A DNA stretch of 64,000 nucleotides from the NCBI GenBank assembly GCA_905250125.1, contig CAJNOL010001327.1, positions 1-64,000 of the forward strand, given 5' to 3'. Shown piece after piece: positions 37,792 to 53,100 of the stretch. The position numbers and the translations under genes are program-made. The notes beneath the pieces were generated by a model, which was not told the origin of the DNA, did no database searches, and saw only the letters and a list, made by a program, of their open reading frames with translations. Source of the stretch: Rotaria sordida. Its lineage: Eukaryota > Rotifera > Eurotatoria > Philodinida > Philodinidae. Position 1 is the first letter of the stretch; each line of letters begins with the position of its first letter.

Positions 37792-38949
37792 TTAAAAAGC
37801 TGTTGAAGTACAATAACGAAATGTTTGATAACGTCTTTGTACTGAATAATTATTTTCAAAACCTAATAATTGTTTTAATGTTAAACGAAATTGTGGTGAT
37901 GCTATTCCATAGAGAACAAAATTTAATGCATGATTTGAATATGACATTAATAATGTTATTGAATTATATAAACGATAACGATGTTCTTGATTAAGATCTT
38001 GAAATATTTGACCAATAACAATAGGTGTTAATAATATAACAAAAACTAAATTTAATGCTAATAACATATAGGATACTTGTTTAGCACGTCGTGTTCCTTT
38101 ACGTGTTTTTCCTTTAACAGCTATATGTACTGTTGTATGTCGTAATGAAAAAAAAAGACGATAAGCTATTATACCAGCACATATTGTCATTATAATAAAT
38201 GGAATGAGTACATATGATAAAAGATCAATTATATTATAAGGTTTTTCAAAAAATTTAAAATAAGTTCTTGATGTATTATGTGTACATATAATAATATCTT
38301 TATATGATGATGTATTATGAATAAATGATTGATTTATAGTACGTTTTGAACCCATAAATAATAAAATATGAATATTTATTAATGAGATAATTATACATAT
38401 AATGAAAAATATTCTATCGGCTGATTTTGGTCGACAGAAACGTTTATTTAATTGCATGACTGTACATGCAATAGCACGATCAATTGAAACAATAGTTAAT
38501 GTCCATGATGATAATTGTGTTGTAACATATGTTAAAAATGTATGGAATTTGCATAGAAATAAATTTTGTACTCTTATATCAAATGAAAAATAATCACGTG
38601 ATATTATATTTCCTAAACCTAAATAAAGTACAATTAAATCCACAATTGATAAATAAGCTAAATAACGAAATGTTGAATGTTTTCGTAATTGTTTTTGTTT
38701 AAAAACAATAAATGATAATGAATTTCCAATACTACCAACAAATAGACAAATAAGAGCAAATGGTTTTGTTATACGAGAATCATAAATATCATTTGATGTA
38801 AGAAATGTTTGTATTATTGATGTTGTCAATGATTTACTTAGTGTTGTTGTTGTTGTTGTTGTTGCTGTATTCGTTATTGAACTTGAACGAATATGATTTT
38901 GATGTTCAAAAGATTGTCTAATGATTGTCGAAGTTGAATGAGACCACAT
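37792..38949 (-). CDS. Rhodopsin-family (class A) peptide-type GPCR, single exon
   Basis: A 385-residue seven-transmembrane receptor encoded without introns. The extracellular N-terminus (1-60) is Ser/Thr-rich with a run of seven threonines. TM1 has the GN pair at 75-76. TM2 has the family aspartate (SIVDL, D104) and TM3 begins after C133, which can pair with C222 in loop 2. The end of TM3 reads SIDRA instead of the usual DRY. TM5 has P250 (LIPFII), followed by a basic third intracellular loop (KGKTRKGTRRAK). TM6 has LLTPI, and TM7 ends NHALNFVLYG, a variant of NPxxY, followed by a short helix-8 region. The pattern is of the large invertebrate neuropeptide/FMRFamide-like receptor groups. The ligand cannot be inferred. 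The start is the first ATG and gives a complete receptor. The gene is tail to tail with TANGO6, only 62 nt between stops. Confidence 0.92.
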   Translation of the reverse strand: MWSHSTSTIIRQSFEHQNHIRSSSITNTATTTTTTTLSKSLTTSIIQTFLTSNDIYDSRITKPFALICLFVGSIGNSLSFIVFKQKQLRKHSTFRYLAYLSIVDLIVLYLGLGNIISRDYFSFDIRVQNLFLCKFHTFLTYVTTQLSSWTLTIVSIDRAIACTVMQLNKRFCRPKSADRIFFIICIIISLINIHILLFMGSKRTINQSFIHNTSSYKDIIICTHNTSRTYFKFFEKPYNIIDLLSYVLIPFIIMTICAGIIAYRLFFSLRHTTVHIAVKGKTRKGTRRAKQVSYMLLALNLVFVILLTPIVIGQIFQDLNQEHRYRLYNSITLLMSYSNHALNFVLYGIASPQFRLTLKQLLGFENNYSVQRRYQTFRYCTSTAF

Positions 38950-41103
38950 TAGTGGTATTTTTTATGATAATAAAAATATTTGTCTCTATAGGGAATAATA
39001 AATAACATTAGACAAGCACAGCTACAAACAAATTTAACTTTGATCTTATTATAAATAATATTCTTACTGTTTTTCTTTCTAAAAAAAGCAAAGCAAATTT
39101 ACAATACGAAACAACAAAAAAAAAAAAAAGAACTTAATGAACTCATTATCTATAGCATGTTTTATAATATAATAAACAGTACTAATTGATTAGTATTATT
39201 ATAGCTATATGACTAAAGTATGTTTGTATATATATATATATATATATCATCTGTGTCATTTTATGAACTTACAATGTTGGTATGCATGCGAAGATTCACA
39301 CTATGGGAATAAGAAAAAAAAAAATAGAGCGAATGTCTTTTTTTTCTTCTTATCTATTACTACTACACACTTTTTCTTCGTGCCGTCCATATTTCCGCTC
39401 CACAACTCGTTTTCATTTCTTCTCTCTCTCTCTCTCGTTCTCGTGTGCTCTTTCTGCTCTTACTTTTTTTCAGCAAAAAGTATTTCTGATATTATTCAGT
39501 GATGACAGACAGGTTCGAGATGTATATGCAAGTCTATATATTCATCTGGTTCTAATATTTATTGTCGTTCTAATCATTGACCTTTTCTTTTTTTTTGGTT
39601 GACTTTCTCTTCCTTCTATATGTTGATTGATGTAGCCGTTTTCTTCTTTTATTGAACAATGCACGTTCGTTCGCATTCGTTACTCAAAATAATCATCATT
39701 ACATTTTATATAAATACAATAGAAAAGTCGTCAGTTTTCTATTGGCACTTGTATGCTGCGTGTTTGATGTTATCATTCTCGTCTTTTCTATATGATTTTA
39801 GTTTTTGTAATAATATGAACAGTTTAAGAAATGAACTTAAGATGTATATTATAGCGTTGTTATTATATGTCGTTAACATCTCAAACTCCAGGTCTAATCT
39901 AGATAATGGTAGTATGTAACTAAAGGGCATAAGGATTATTATTTTTCTGTAAGAAAAAACAAAAGTAGAATACTTATCTCATAAAAAATAACAACATCAA
40001 CTAAAAAGTGACGGTTGATTATATATACATATGTCAAATAACACCTATCATGGACTGTTCGTTCTATCAAACTTTGTACGAAGAAATATGGCTAATCATA
40101 AATTTGATAGACAAAAAGAAACAAAAACAAAAATAAGTTTTTATTTAGTTCTTATTACATTATAAAAAAAATGAATAGATGACAAGAAAACTACTTATTT
40201 GATGTGATGCTTTATATTTTTACGAATAATAGAATGCAAATAAAACAAGAGCACTTGACCTTAGTCTTTTATATCAACATGATTGGTTTTGATCACAAAA
40301 TAAAGTTGTGTGAATAATATTTGATTTTCATCATATGCACGAAAGTAATTTATTCATTGAAAAACCAAAAAAAAAAAAAAAAACTAAAAAAGAAAATATT
40401 CAGACCAATATACTTACATAAATATAGGCAATAGCAGATGGGCACAAAGGGAGAATCTAAATATGTTTTTCCTTGCTCGTTTTTTTTTGCTCTGTTTCTT
40501 GAAACTAAGATGTTATGTCGTTTAGCTTTACGAGAAGAAAATCTATAGGGCTGTAACATCGCAGAAAAAAATGTGTCAGTGATGAATGAGTTAGTCAATT
40601 AAAAATAAGTTTCTGTTTTCTAATACATTTTCGTCTGGTTTGAAATAAATCTTGTTTATCGATTAATTATGATTCAGTAAGTGATAATAATACGATGATC
40701 GAAGAGAAGATAAAAACATTTTTTGCATACAAAAAAATAAAACAAAGAATTTCTAAAATATTCAGCTTAGATATCCTTTTTCAAGGTTTATCATATCATA
40801 GAGTCAATGAATGATTGACAGTTTCCCAGACATGAATTATGATCTTATTATATAGATGTCAGCTGTTGTTGATGAACATTTCGTGTATATATGTGTGTTT
40901 TTTTATAGTGGCAAAGAAAAAAATTTGATTTGTTAAACATAAAAATCAATCATTGATAAGTTAGAACGAAGAAGAAGAAGAATATATAAAAAAAAAAAAA
41001 GAAACAATAAATAAAGAATGAATATACTCAATAGAATACTTTTTATGTTGTCTGTGGATATATTAATTAAGAATAATAATAAATAATATTTAATTAATCA
41101 AAA
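38950..41103. other. Divergent intergenic region GPCR / PI4KA
   Basis: About 2.15 kb. It contains a (TA)n run at about 39229-39248 and a (TC)n run at about 39420-39437. Several overlapping short ORFs (39209-39930) follow these runs and have no supporting splice sites or family features. Probably holds the two promoters. Confidence 0.5.
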
Positions 41104-44100
41104 ATGTTACTCGAATCAACTCATATAAATATACTTTTATCATTTATACGTTCGATATCAAAATCGAATGATCCTGATCAATTATTATCCTATAATAAAG
41201 TAATAACAAATGAGATTATTAGTAAATAATCTTATAATCTTTTGTAATTATTTTTTTTTTTTCGTTTTAGCGTGCATCTATTTTACTTAATTCATTATTA
41301 AAACAAGTGCGTGATCGTATACTATCAAATCATACACTTACAATTGATCAACGTTTAGAAAATATTATAATCTCATTAGCTTATCTAGCTGTTGAACTTA
41401 CAGATAGATGCGATGTATGAAAAAAAAATTCTTTTTGTAAAAAAAAAAAACAAAATTTAATATTTTATTATTTATTTTAAAGATTCGAGCAGAAATTGTA
41501 CAAGTTTTAATTGATTTTTATCAAAAAATACCTACAGCTAAATATTATGAAATAGCTTCATTTGATTATAAACATAGTAAATAAAAAATTTGAAAATAAG
41601 ATTAATGTGATATATTTATTATTTTTATTTTATAATAGCTTTACCACCAGCTGAAGTATTCGGTTTTTGTATTCATACAGCTTTAACTGAATTAGCATCA
41701 ACATCAGACGATTTAAAAATAAGAGATAAAGTAAAAAATATAAATTTTTATTTTCTATGAAATATAATTGATTTGTTTTTTTTTTGTTTTATAGATAATG
41801 TCTCTTGTCGCTGATATTATTCGACGAATAGTTGAAAGTTTACGTAAAGCAGCATATGAACATTCAAAAGGTAAATTTAATTTTGAAAACAAAACAAAAG
41901 TATTCATTTTAATATTATTATTATTATTATAGAGAGATATCAATCAATTTATCGATTTGAAGTACCATTTTTATTTGGAACTCTTCGATCAATTGGACGG
42001 TAAGTTTTATTTAAAAAAAGTATTTAATATAATCTATTGAAAATTTTTCTTTACATACTTACAGAATGAATAGACTAAATTATGTATCGTGATTGATTGA
42101 TAAACAAAAAATAGATAAAACTCTCATTTATTTCTTTCGAGACTTTTCGATTTCCAATGAGATTTAAAAACTAATGTTTTTCTCATACTAAATGATCTTC
42201 TTTCAATCAAGCATCTAACATTACTTATTCCTCCTACATTAGATAGAATTCCTAATTTTTTTATTATACATTACAAATTATTTTATCTATTTATAACCGA
42301 ATACTATATTTAAAAAAAATTTTTTTTTTTTTTCTTTCTCGAATATATAGAATATCAATAACAGATCAAAGTTTAATATCACAATTATTTCCAATAAATT
42401 TTATTCCTTCTACACAATCAATTTATATTGAACATACAGAATCAATAAATACATCAACATCAAATATAAAAACTTCAACAATAGCATTTCGTCCAATAAT
42501 TCCAAAAGTTTTAACAAAAAATGTTTTATCATTAACAAGCGAAAATTTACAACATATTGTAAATTCTAATACAAATGTAATTTTATCAACTAATGATCAA
42601 CAAGATTATTCGACTGGTTATAATCATCTTACATCAACATATCGATCACTTTCGTAAGTCTGTGATATTTGTTTTTTCTAAAATAAGTTTATCTTTTGAT
42701 TTATTCAATATTTTAAAAATTCATCATCATAAAATCCCAAGAGAAAAATGTCTAATAGAATTATTTTTCTTTTCAATCATATTCTATGATGAAGAGAAAC
42801 TATGTTATTTAAAATAATATAATTACTATTGAATTATGTATGATTTTTATGATTACAGTTTATTTTACTAATTTTCTTTGTTTTTTGTTTTTTAATGATA
42901 TTTAAAATCGATTGATATATAATAGTTATGATAATTGAAAACTTTTTATTTAATCTCATAGCATGGTAAAAACAACAAAATCAGGAAGTTTGCTGCTTTG
43001 AAAACCAATTCTGCCATTGTTGCTAATTGTATGTTCACTGTTATTAAGTGAATGTAGGCTTTATCGTAATGATCGCTCAAATATATATATATATATATAT
43101 TGATATAATTTAATCTTTTTAAATAACTAAAAACTTATATTCATCTTGTGATTTATTGTAATCATCAAAGAAACAGATGTTTTTCTTTTTGAAGACACAA
43201 ATTATCCATATGTTAATATTATTGATTTTATTTATAGTATAGAGATGTCAATAAGTACTCGACATAAATAGATATGAGTTTATATCCGAATCAATGAATA
43301 AAGATGTCGTGTATATTTAATTGAATTATTATGTATTATGGAAAATGTGTTAATTTATTTAAAAGTGAAAATTGATCGATATGAATATTAGTTGAGAAAT
43401 TTATTGTAATAGAAAATTAAAAAATTATCAAGTTTTTTGATTCTTCTAATTTTTATAGTAATATCATGTAAAATAAAAAGTAAATATCTACTATTTTCTT
43501 AGATATTATTACTTTTAAGAGACAACAAAAGAGTTTGTAGTAGTATTAATATTAAAGCTAATTTTAGTCGAAAAAATAATGCTCTATATATTACAATTTA
43601 ATCAACCATTTCAAACAAACTTTAATGTCGACTAATGAACTTTTGAATAATTTTTTTTCTTTTTTTACATTGGATGTTAAGTATAACTGTACAACCTAAT
43701 TATGTAGATTATATTTAAGCCTTTGAGTATGAATGTATCCTTAAAATATTAGAAATTTCATCGTAATCCTCTTCGGACTTACTATCAGATTATAAATTCA
43801 TTATGTATTCAATAATCTTAATCTTAGATTTTCAGTTAAATATAGTTATGCTTGATGAATAAAGAATAGGTCGAAATAAACGACATTTTCATTTGAACAA
43901 AATAAGAATAAAACAACTTTATATATATATATAAACATAAATTAACTGGTGAGAGAGAAAGGACAAGCAATTTACTTGATGCTTTCTTAAAGTACATGTC
44001 AAAGAAAACAGAACCTAGAGATCATGACGTCAGTATACGACAGGAGAAAAATAGAGAAAAAACAGATGCCTAGTAGTTGAAGCTGATTGACTTATGATCT

Positions 44101-47100
44101 TGTATGTTAAAACATACAGATAATAATATTCATGAAATGCGATCGTCTCATCAAGACCTTTCTTACAGGTGTTATTCTTGATGAGAGCCTATTTTATTTG
44201 ACTAGTTCTTTTTCAAAAAATGATATCAAATTGATTCATGTTCTAACGGATTGAATTGTATAATGATTGTTTCAAATCTTAAGAGAAATGCAGAGGTCGC
44301 CGGAATTGTGGCTGATTCGACAACTTTCATTAAAGTTGACCGGATTTTAGGGGTGTTAACCACATTAATATCTATACATTTCATTCCATTGAATAATGAA
44401 TAGATTATATTCAATGAAGCTGTTCCGAAGAACGGAAGTTCGTGTCATTGGTACTCAAATGGTTAAAATATTTTTTTTTTCTTAATTCAACTTTTCCATT
44501 AGAATCAATTTTAATATCATAGAAATATGTGCTTGTTTGTCGTGATATTTCGTTTACTAATAGCATCTGTTTCTTTTTTCGTGACGATTTAGCTTATTCG
44601 TCTACGTTGATGCCTTTTGTTTTGTATTACGTTAAATTTATCGATCAGTTTTCGTAGTCCTATGGAAAATTTCCTATATTAATCTAAATAATGCTTTTTT
44701 TTTCTTCTAAAGCTCATTGTTTTAAATATTGATATCATATTTCAATTGAATGAATAAAATTTGTTTTGTTTTTTTTCTATTTTCTAGTTCGGTAGATAGT
44801 AATGATCTACCAACGTTTGATGATGATATTCCAGCAAATTGTTTATTCTTTTCTGTCAGTGGTTCAACTTATCGTCGTCAAATAAATTCTTCAACTTATA
44901 TGAATTCAGATCGATTTCGTGTTTGTCTTACTGTACCTATATTAGAACATTTACATGAAGTAAAATATAACTTTTTTTGATTTTTAATAAAATAAAATTA
45001 AAAATTTTTTTTATAGACTTTAAAATTAATTGATAATCGTGTTGTTAAATATTTGGATAAAGTAGCTGTTATTGAATATGATTCTATAAATCGAATAAAT
45101 ATGTCTACATCAAGTGTATGTATTTTGAAAAAAAGGACGTTTTTTGTTTTGAATTTATTTTTTGAATATTTAGTCAAAACTTCCAGCACGTCATTTTCCT
45201 TACACATATTTTGGTGATATACTTATTTTATGTATTATTAAATTATTTCGTGATAATCTTGAATTACTTGCAAGATTTAATGGTAAGTTTAAGAATAGAT
45301 TTTGTTTTTTTTTTTTTTGTTTTTTTGTAAGTTTGTGTTTATCTTGATTAATAACAGAGAAAAGTAAATTTATTTAGAGCGAAGCAAAAATCATCGTTTT
45401 GGTAGGTTTTATTGAATGCAATCACTTGTAGAATTGAAATTTTAATACTTATGTTCTAATCTAAAACAAAAAAAAAAAGAAGATTATTTATTCAAAATTT
45501 AATTTTTGGTTTTTTTTTTATATTTGTTTTTAGAACGATTAGCATCAATAACAAAATCAACTTATTTATTTGTACAACAATTAATAGCATTAAAATTACT
45601 TGATTTAGATAATGATGAATATGAAAAAAATTCACATCGTTATCGAACACGTGTTGATGCAAATGCAGCAGCACTTGAATTACTTTGTTTATCATGTGAT
45701 GATGAAATAGGTAAAAAAAAAAAAAGATTAAAATTATTGTTTAAGAATTCGATAAATACAATCTATTTCTTTTGCATATAATCTAAAGTATATATATATA
45801 TATATATGTCCTACTAATGGTTATTCTTAGATCTTCCGAGACAAAATAAAAAATTCTTCAGTATGTATATTGGCAAAGTATTATTTCATAATGGTTCTTC
45901 TTCATTCTGATGCTTTATTCTCTTAAGCAAACAATATATTTCTAACAAATTTTTGTTTTTTATCTATCAGATACACATTAGGTGACGGCTATTGTACAAA
46001 TATTTTCATGCATATATCACGGGTTTTCTGCATCACAGGGAACAAAAAATAATAATAAGCGAGTACATTTTGAAAAGTGATTGAAATATTAGAGAATATA
46101 TTGATTGAGTTGTAACTTAAAAAGAAACGCCTATAAAAGCTAAATGATTCAAAACGTTCTTTTTCAGCATTGTTTAATAATAAAATAGAAAAAATATATT
46201 TAAATAAATGCATTACTAAAATTATAATGAAGTTTAAAGTACCACAGTTTTTGTTTAGTAACAATACGAAAATTTAGAGCTTTAGAAGTTTCTAGGAATC
46301 GAAACTAGTAAAAGATTATGAATGTTTTTTATGAGATGCACTTGAACAATGCATAAAGAATATCTTAATATGAAAAAAAAATTAACATTTTATTATAAAG
46401 CAATTATTCATGTTCTGTTGATAAATGTATTCAGGATTGAACTCAATCATTTTAATCACTTCTCAATACTTATTCTTTTATTTTCATTGGTTTCGTTTTT
46501 TTCCTTGTTCTGTATATATAATGAGTGATGCTTAAATAATGCGACACTTTAGCAATCAATTTTTAGCTATCTTATGTAACCAATGGAAATTTCAAAAAAA
46601 AAACGATTTATTCGATAGAGAATTTTATTCTCTAGAAAATTTATCGAGCTCAATTATCTTTATAATAGTATTCAAAAATACGCATAGATATGAATTTCAA
46701 AATCGGAACTTAATTTTTTTTTTGAATTTTTCGAACGGTGATAGACTTGAGAATTCTACCGGCTTGTTTAACAGGGCTTGCAGAAAAACCAAGCTTCAGA
46801 CTTCTATCTAAAGCTTTTGAGAAACGATTTTATTTGATATAGTAAATGATTCTGAGCAAGATTAGATGTTTCCAACTTCTTCATCGAACTGTATTCAATT
46901 TACAGAAGACGTAAGAAAGATTTTTCTCTTCTTTGTATTGAAAATTTCAATATTTTTATCATGATTGACGTTTTAAGGGTTTCTATAAATTGAATGTAGT
47001 TCGATGGAAACTGAAAGCTGGTTTTGAAGGTCTTGGTTTTTTCCAGATTCTTATTCAAGGAGTTTTATTTGAGTTTTTAGATCTACCATTCTTGAGAGAG

Positions 47101-50100
47101 AAACCTTTTAGCTACTCCAATATTTTTTCAGATTCTTGCTAGCTATTACGATTGAGAAGAAAACTTAAAAATACAGCTGCTCTAATCTTTTGTCCGTCAC
47201 AATACTTCTAATTCTATTTCGAGGATCACTGACTTCCGAAAATTTAAAATATTAGGTTTCGATAGAGAACTAAATTCTCTATCAGATAGACATCCACTAT
47301 TCCGATTGAATAACAAACGACCCAAATACCAAACTGACTATGCGTCAAAACGATTTAATCTCAATGCAACTCATTATTAATCTCATTGAACATCAATTTC
47401 AATGGTTGTATGGAATTTCCGCCGGAATTTTCACAATAAAAAAAAGGATTGTCGAAGTTCCGGTTTACTATCTCAATAGTACTTATCCGATCAAATACTA
47501 TTCCAACCCGAGCTAGTACACATATACTATCGAATGAATGTTTTTCTTTAAATTTTCAATGGTTGTATCAGATATCGAAAAGTCAATTATAAAACTATTA
47601 TAATATTCATCCGCCACTTTTTAAAATTTCTTTTTCTCTAAATTTCTTATCTAGAAGCGGAAAAATTATGTACAAAATGTGCAGAAAAATTCAGTCAAGA
47701 ATCACTAAGTATCAAATTATTGGCAGCACAAATACCATTATTAGTAACATCATTAGAGGTACAAAAAAAGAAAGAAATGAAATTTTTTTTTCTTTTATTC
47801 TTAATAAAAATCAATTATAGGTTTTAAGTCGATTAGCAGAAAAACATAAATCATTAGCAATATATACAATTCGTGCATTATGTGATTTTTTAACTGAACC
47901 ATCACCAGTACTTTATAAATTATATCGACATACAAGTTTAAAAATTGATGCACAAGAACGTGGATTTTTTTTTAATGAACAAGCTAAATCTTCGAAAGAA
48001 TATCGAGCATTTCAAATATTTGAAAAATTACGTGATGCTGCAATCGAAGGACTTTGCAAGTTCGTTTTTTTTTCCTATTGGAAATCAAAAATAAATTTTT
48101 GTTTTCTTTTGTTTTAATTAAATAAATATTTAGATCATTATGTATTCGTTTGGATTCTGATCCGAAATGTGTTGAAGCATTACTTGTACAACTTTCAGCA
48201 AAACTTGCATCTGGACATGTTAATGATAAGTAAGTCTTTACAAAATATAGAATTACAAAGCTTTAGTATCGTTATTTTAATTGAATGAAAAAAGAAAAAA
48301 ATATTATTTCGAAATTTTTATACGCTTTTTTGTTTTGTTTTGTTTTGTTTTGTTACATATTATTTATATAACGACAGGGACGTTTTCAGTTCACATTGGG
48401 CGTTTAACATTGTGTTACTCGATGCAGCTGTTCCCAAACGCCGTTCATCAATACGAAACGGTATTAACAAAGGAAAATATGAAAGTTTATTGTAAGTGAG
48501 AAAATTGAACGGAATACTTTTTTTTAATTATTCTATTAGATTTTCTCCGCTTGAATACTTTGCTTCTCTATATGTGTGCTATGAAATATTAGTAAATGTT
48601 AGAGTTTGAATTGTGCTTTGTTTTTCTGTTTTTTTAAGATTGCACATATGCTTTTCTGCTTCAATCTGCTTTTGAAATGCCACTACTATTTGAAGTTGTT
48701 TGATGATAGAGAGAAGAACTAAGAGCACTGTAAGAAAATAGGTCATCTTTTAATTTGTTCACTCTAAATGAATCTCATTTACACAATAGTAGATCCTGGG
48801 TCTTCTATTGTGAGTAATTTATTATCATATTTTTTAATTACAAAGATTTTTCAGAACAGCAAAACGATCTTACAGATTTACCAGATGATTTTAGAAGCCC
48901 TGAAAGAAGATCAATCGCAGTAATTTAATCATTTAATTATGAGATTTTCGCTAAGATAACAAAAAAAATTTCGAGTTTGTTTATTGAAGGCTATAAACGG
49001 GTATATACATAAAAAAAAAGCAGGGGATTGCATTAGACTCTAATCAACACCGTAATATTATGGAATCATTCACGTAGGTTCATGAATAACTCTCTGGTTC
49101 GACATTATAATTGAGAACTAATAAAATTGAATGTCTAGTCTTCTGCGAGAGTAGAGTTTCACTAGTAATCACAACATTCTAGGACAACAATGATTTTAGA
49201 ATTCTACACAATTTTATGATGTTCTATTTGATTTTACAGGACTTTAAATTGGGTGAAGATAGTCTACAAATTTTCATAAACTTTGAAATTCATAAATGTT
49301 TATTGTCTATTTCATATATATATATATATGTACAGAGATACTATATAATGATGCTGTGAAACTAAAGGCATAAAAGAAAGAATGATCATTTCATGGCCTT
49401 AGCAAGATAGAAGATTCAATCCGTAACTAAAGGGTTCAAATTTTCAACTTTAATTTCATATCCTAATTAAAGTTCCAATTTTTCGTGAACCTAATTAACT
49501 AAGACGAGGAGGGTCCTCTATTACAGAGAGAGAGGCTTACAAAGGCAATATTGTTGTGTTCTGATAAGATTCATTCATTTGTTATTCTTATTTAGAGATA
49601 TGCTTATAGTAAGACTATCTTCTTTCTATTGTTTATATGTATTGTCAACTTTAAATTTCAATATAGAATCATTAAAAAAAAAAACTTAAAATTTATATAG
49701 TAATCTTTTATTGTTGACCTATTTGAATTGGCATAATCTATTCTCAAATTGCACGGCTGAAAATCTATTACGAAAAAACATATTAAAAAAATTTAACTTA
49801 TACTTTTTCTTTTTCTTTGCTTATTAATTTAGACAAACATCTTTAGTATGTCATAATACAATACTTACATTGGGTCATATGGCAATAACATTAAAAGATG
49901 TTCAGCATACACAACAATCAATTTTAGCTCGATTTCAACAACGTCTTGGTGATCCACCATCACCATTAGATATTCTTATTATAAATCAAATTGGTTGTAT
50001 GCTTATTTCAAGTCTTGTAAGTTATTTTGTTAGAGAAATATAAATCTTAATTTCAAAATAACGAAAGAAAGAAAAAAACAAAAAGATTATTATTTATAGA

Positions 50101-53100
50101 ATAATTCATCAAATTTAGCAATAAAACAATTTTATATTTCATCATTAAATTCATTTTTAATAAAACCTTCACGTCGTATACCATTTCTAATTAATAAATT
50201 TAAATTACCATTTATAAAATTAACTCAAACACCAGTTGAATTTATATTTGATCGAACAACAATATTAAAAAGAAAAGATAGAAAAAATCTTAAAAAAGTT
50301 TTTAATCATATTTCTTGTCTATCTAATGGGGTATTCATAGAAAAAAAAATTTAGCTAAAGCCTTTATTTTTTTTTCTCTTTGCATTGATTTTTTTTTGAT
50401 ATAAATTAAGTTTTCAAGAACAAAAGAAAATTATTATCATTTTTTTTTTTTACTTTCAGCCACAGACAACTTATGAAGAAATTCTTGGACTTTTTACTGA
50501 AATAATTATCGATTCGACTTATTCGACATATGATAATGCGAATACAAATATAACAGGTCGCCGTACGACTAAATATAAGTATGTTGATTAGAAATACAAT
50601 CAAGTTTCTTCTCTTTCTATAAATTTAACCATCTGTCCTACGTTGAGTCGTGTTTGACTCATGTATAGAAGTTATCTATTTGAAGTAAGAAAGCATCCGA
50701 TTGCGACAGTTGCCGACGTATTGTGTATAATGTTTCAATAAGTTGCAAATTTGTAAAAAGTTAAACTTATTTTCATCATTCCTTGGTTAAGACTTATGAA
50801 TTAAATAGCGGTGTTTTTTTTTATTTAGTTACACAGACTGATTATTCTAATGCTTGTCAGATTAATATATTGTACTACGGATATAATCTGTTTGCAGAGT
50901 AGTTTTTAAAAATTTCTTGATTACAGATATAAAAGTAGTGTTTTTTCATGGCAGACTTGGATAATTTTTGACTCATTCATAGTGAGTAATGTAGTTTCTC
51001 TAGAATTATTTATATAAACTCATAAATAAACATGATGTTTATGCTAAAAACTTATATGTATTATTTCTCGAAATGACTCATATTGCATCTCCACAGTGAA
51101 ATGACTCTGCCAAAAATTTAATTATAGCAGTATCCTAATCAGCACCTGCATAAGCTATTCGAGTAGTTAACTCAATACTTGCTCTACGGAATTAGTGTTA
51201 AGAGATTAAAAGTTAACGAAGATTACTAATCCGTTTTAATTATTTCAACGTTAAGTATAAACGAATGAGGATAGTGGTAAGAGAATTATGATTTCATTCT
51301 AAAATGACCATGAGTTCTTTTTAAGGCCATAATCATGAAGATTTTTCAGATTGAGTTAAGGACATACAAATAAAGTTTTTGAAAACTCTTTCTATAGCAT
51401 TAAATGTTGTCAAAATTGCTGATAGGTCATCAATGAATCTTAGATTTCTGGTAGAAGATTCTGAAAATTTCATAAAAATCTGTGATTTTTGCATGACTTT
51501 GTCTTTGCTATAATCATAATAACAAGAGATTTGGCCATGCACGAACCATGACCGCTTTATAGACCTCTAATTCATTAGTATAAATAAGTCTTAATAGATA
51601 GCACTAACTCTTCATCGAAGAATAATGTCTTTCTCTAAGATTCATTAGTTATTATAATAGAATCGCCTATATATATCTGTGAGATTTGTCAAGATATACA
51701 GAATGAAAAATACATGTTTTAAAATGAACATATGCTTTCGAAAATAAGACTTTATCAATACGTTACTTTTTCATACTATTTTAAAAATCTTTTATCTTTA
51801 TCTTCAAAAGAAAAAGAAAATTTTAATATATAAAATTTCTTTAGACAAGCATCAAATGCTGTTATTAATGCATTAGCTAATGTAGCTGCTAATATTCAAG
51901 GTTCATTAGAATTAATGAATTTATTAACAAGTATTCTTGAATTATTTGTTCAACTTGGTTTAAGAGCAAAAGATGCAAGTGAAAAATCAACAAAAAATGC
52001 TCTTAAAGTAAAGTTTTTTTTTTTTGTTTATATTTATTTAAATTTGACATTTTATTATTGTGTGTTTTTTTTTACTAGGCATCAAATACTGCTGGTAGTC
52101 TTGGTGTATTAATACCTGTTATAGCTCTTGTTATGCGTCGTATATCAGTTATTGTTGAACCATCCGAACGTGTATTTCGTTTATTTCAACATTTTTGGTT
52201 TTATTGTGTTCTTTTTGGTTTTGCTGATTCGGAACGTGGTTTATGGCCATCGGAATGGCATGATTGTGTTCGATTAATTGCTACAAAATCTCCAACATTA
52301 GTAGCTCAAGCTGGTCCATATGTACCATTAAAATCTGCTATGCCATTAAAACCTGAACAAATAGCTAAAGTAAATTATAAATAAAAAACAAAATGAAAAG
52401 ATTTAATGGTCCTTCCGTATCCAAAAAAAAACGGTCTAATTTTCGCTAGAAAAATCGAAATTGAGATAAATGCATAGGAAGATAGTTCGACATCTTATCT
52501 TTCATAAACGATATGATTTTTTTTATGTGGCATCTCGATTTTTTTTCCAAAATTTTGTATACATGAGGCCTCTTCATTGTTAGTTAGGACTTTTATGAAA
52601 CTTCATTCTCGAAATTAATTTTTCAAAATAAAAAAAAGAGGTAGGCACCTCGAACAGTATTCAATAGCTGTAAAAAAATGAATGCCAGGTTTGTCAGACT
52701 TATTGTGACTGAGAAAGTGTAACGATTTTAGCCTTTGCGATCTAGATGTTCCCTAGAAGGAAATACTTGAGTATTTGGAGTCTATGAAGACTTTTACGCT
52801 ACACATCAAGATCGATCTATCCTGAAAGTTTCAAATATTTCTGATGTGCTGTTTTTCAGAAACTCTGGAAAGGATGGACGATCCCGTTAAAGACCTATCT
52901 AAGAATTAAATTATTTGCTTTTATTCTAGGAAGATAATAATGAATTAAAATCACAATTAAATAATATTTTTTCTGCATTCCCAACAGCTAAACCATATAT
53001 TGATAGATTTGGTTTTGAACAAAGTGCATATACACTTTCCGTGTATTATCTTGAAACATTCAGGTATTTTTAATTATTACAATCTCAAAAAACTAACTAG

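Noticed and set aside
39209..39930. Cluster of overlapping ORFs on both strands
   Set aside because: Generated by TA and TC microsatellites and poly-T; no splice or motif support.
40350..40598. 82-codon minus-strand ORF
   Set aside because: Ends in a phenylalanine run from poly-A; no relatives recognised and no gene-like codon use.
46539..46811. 90-codon ORF in PI4KA intron 11
   Set aside because: Flanking exons join in frame without it and its translation is featureless.
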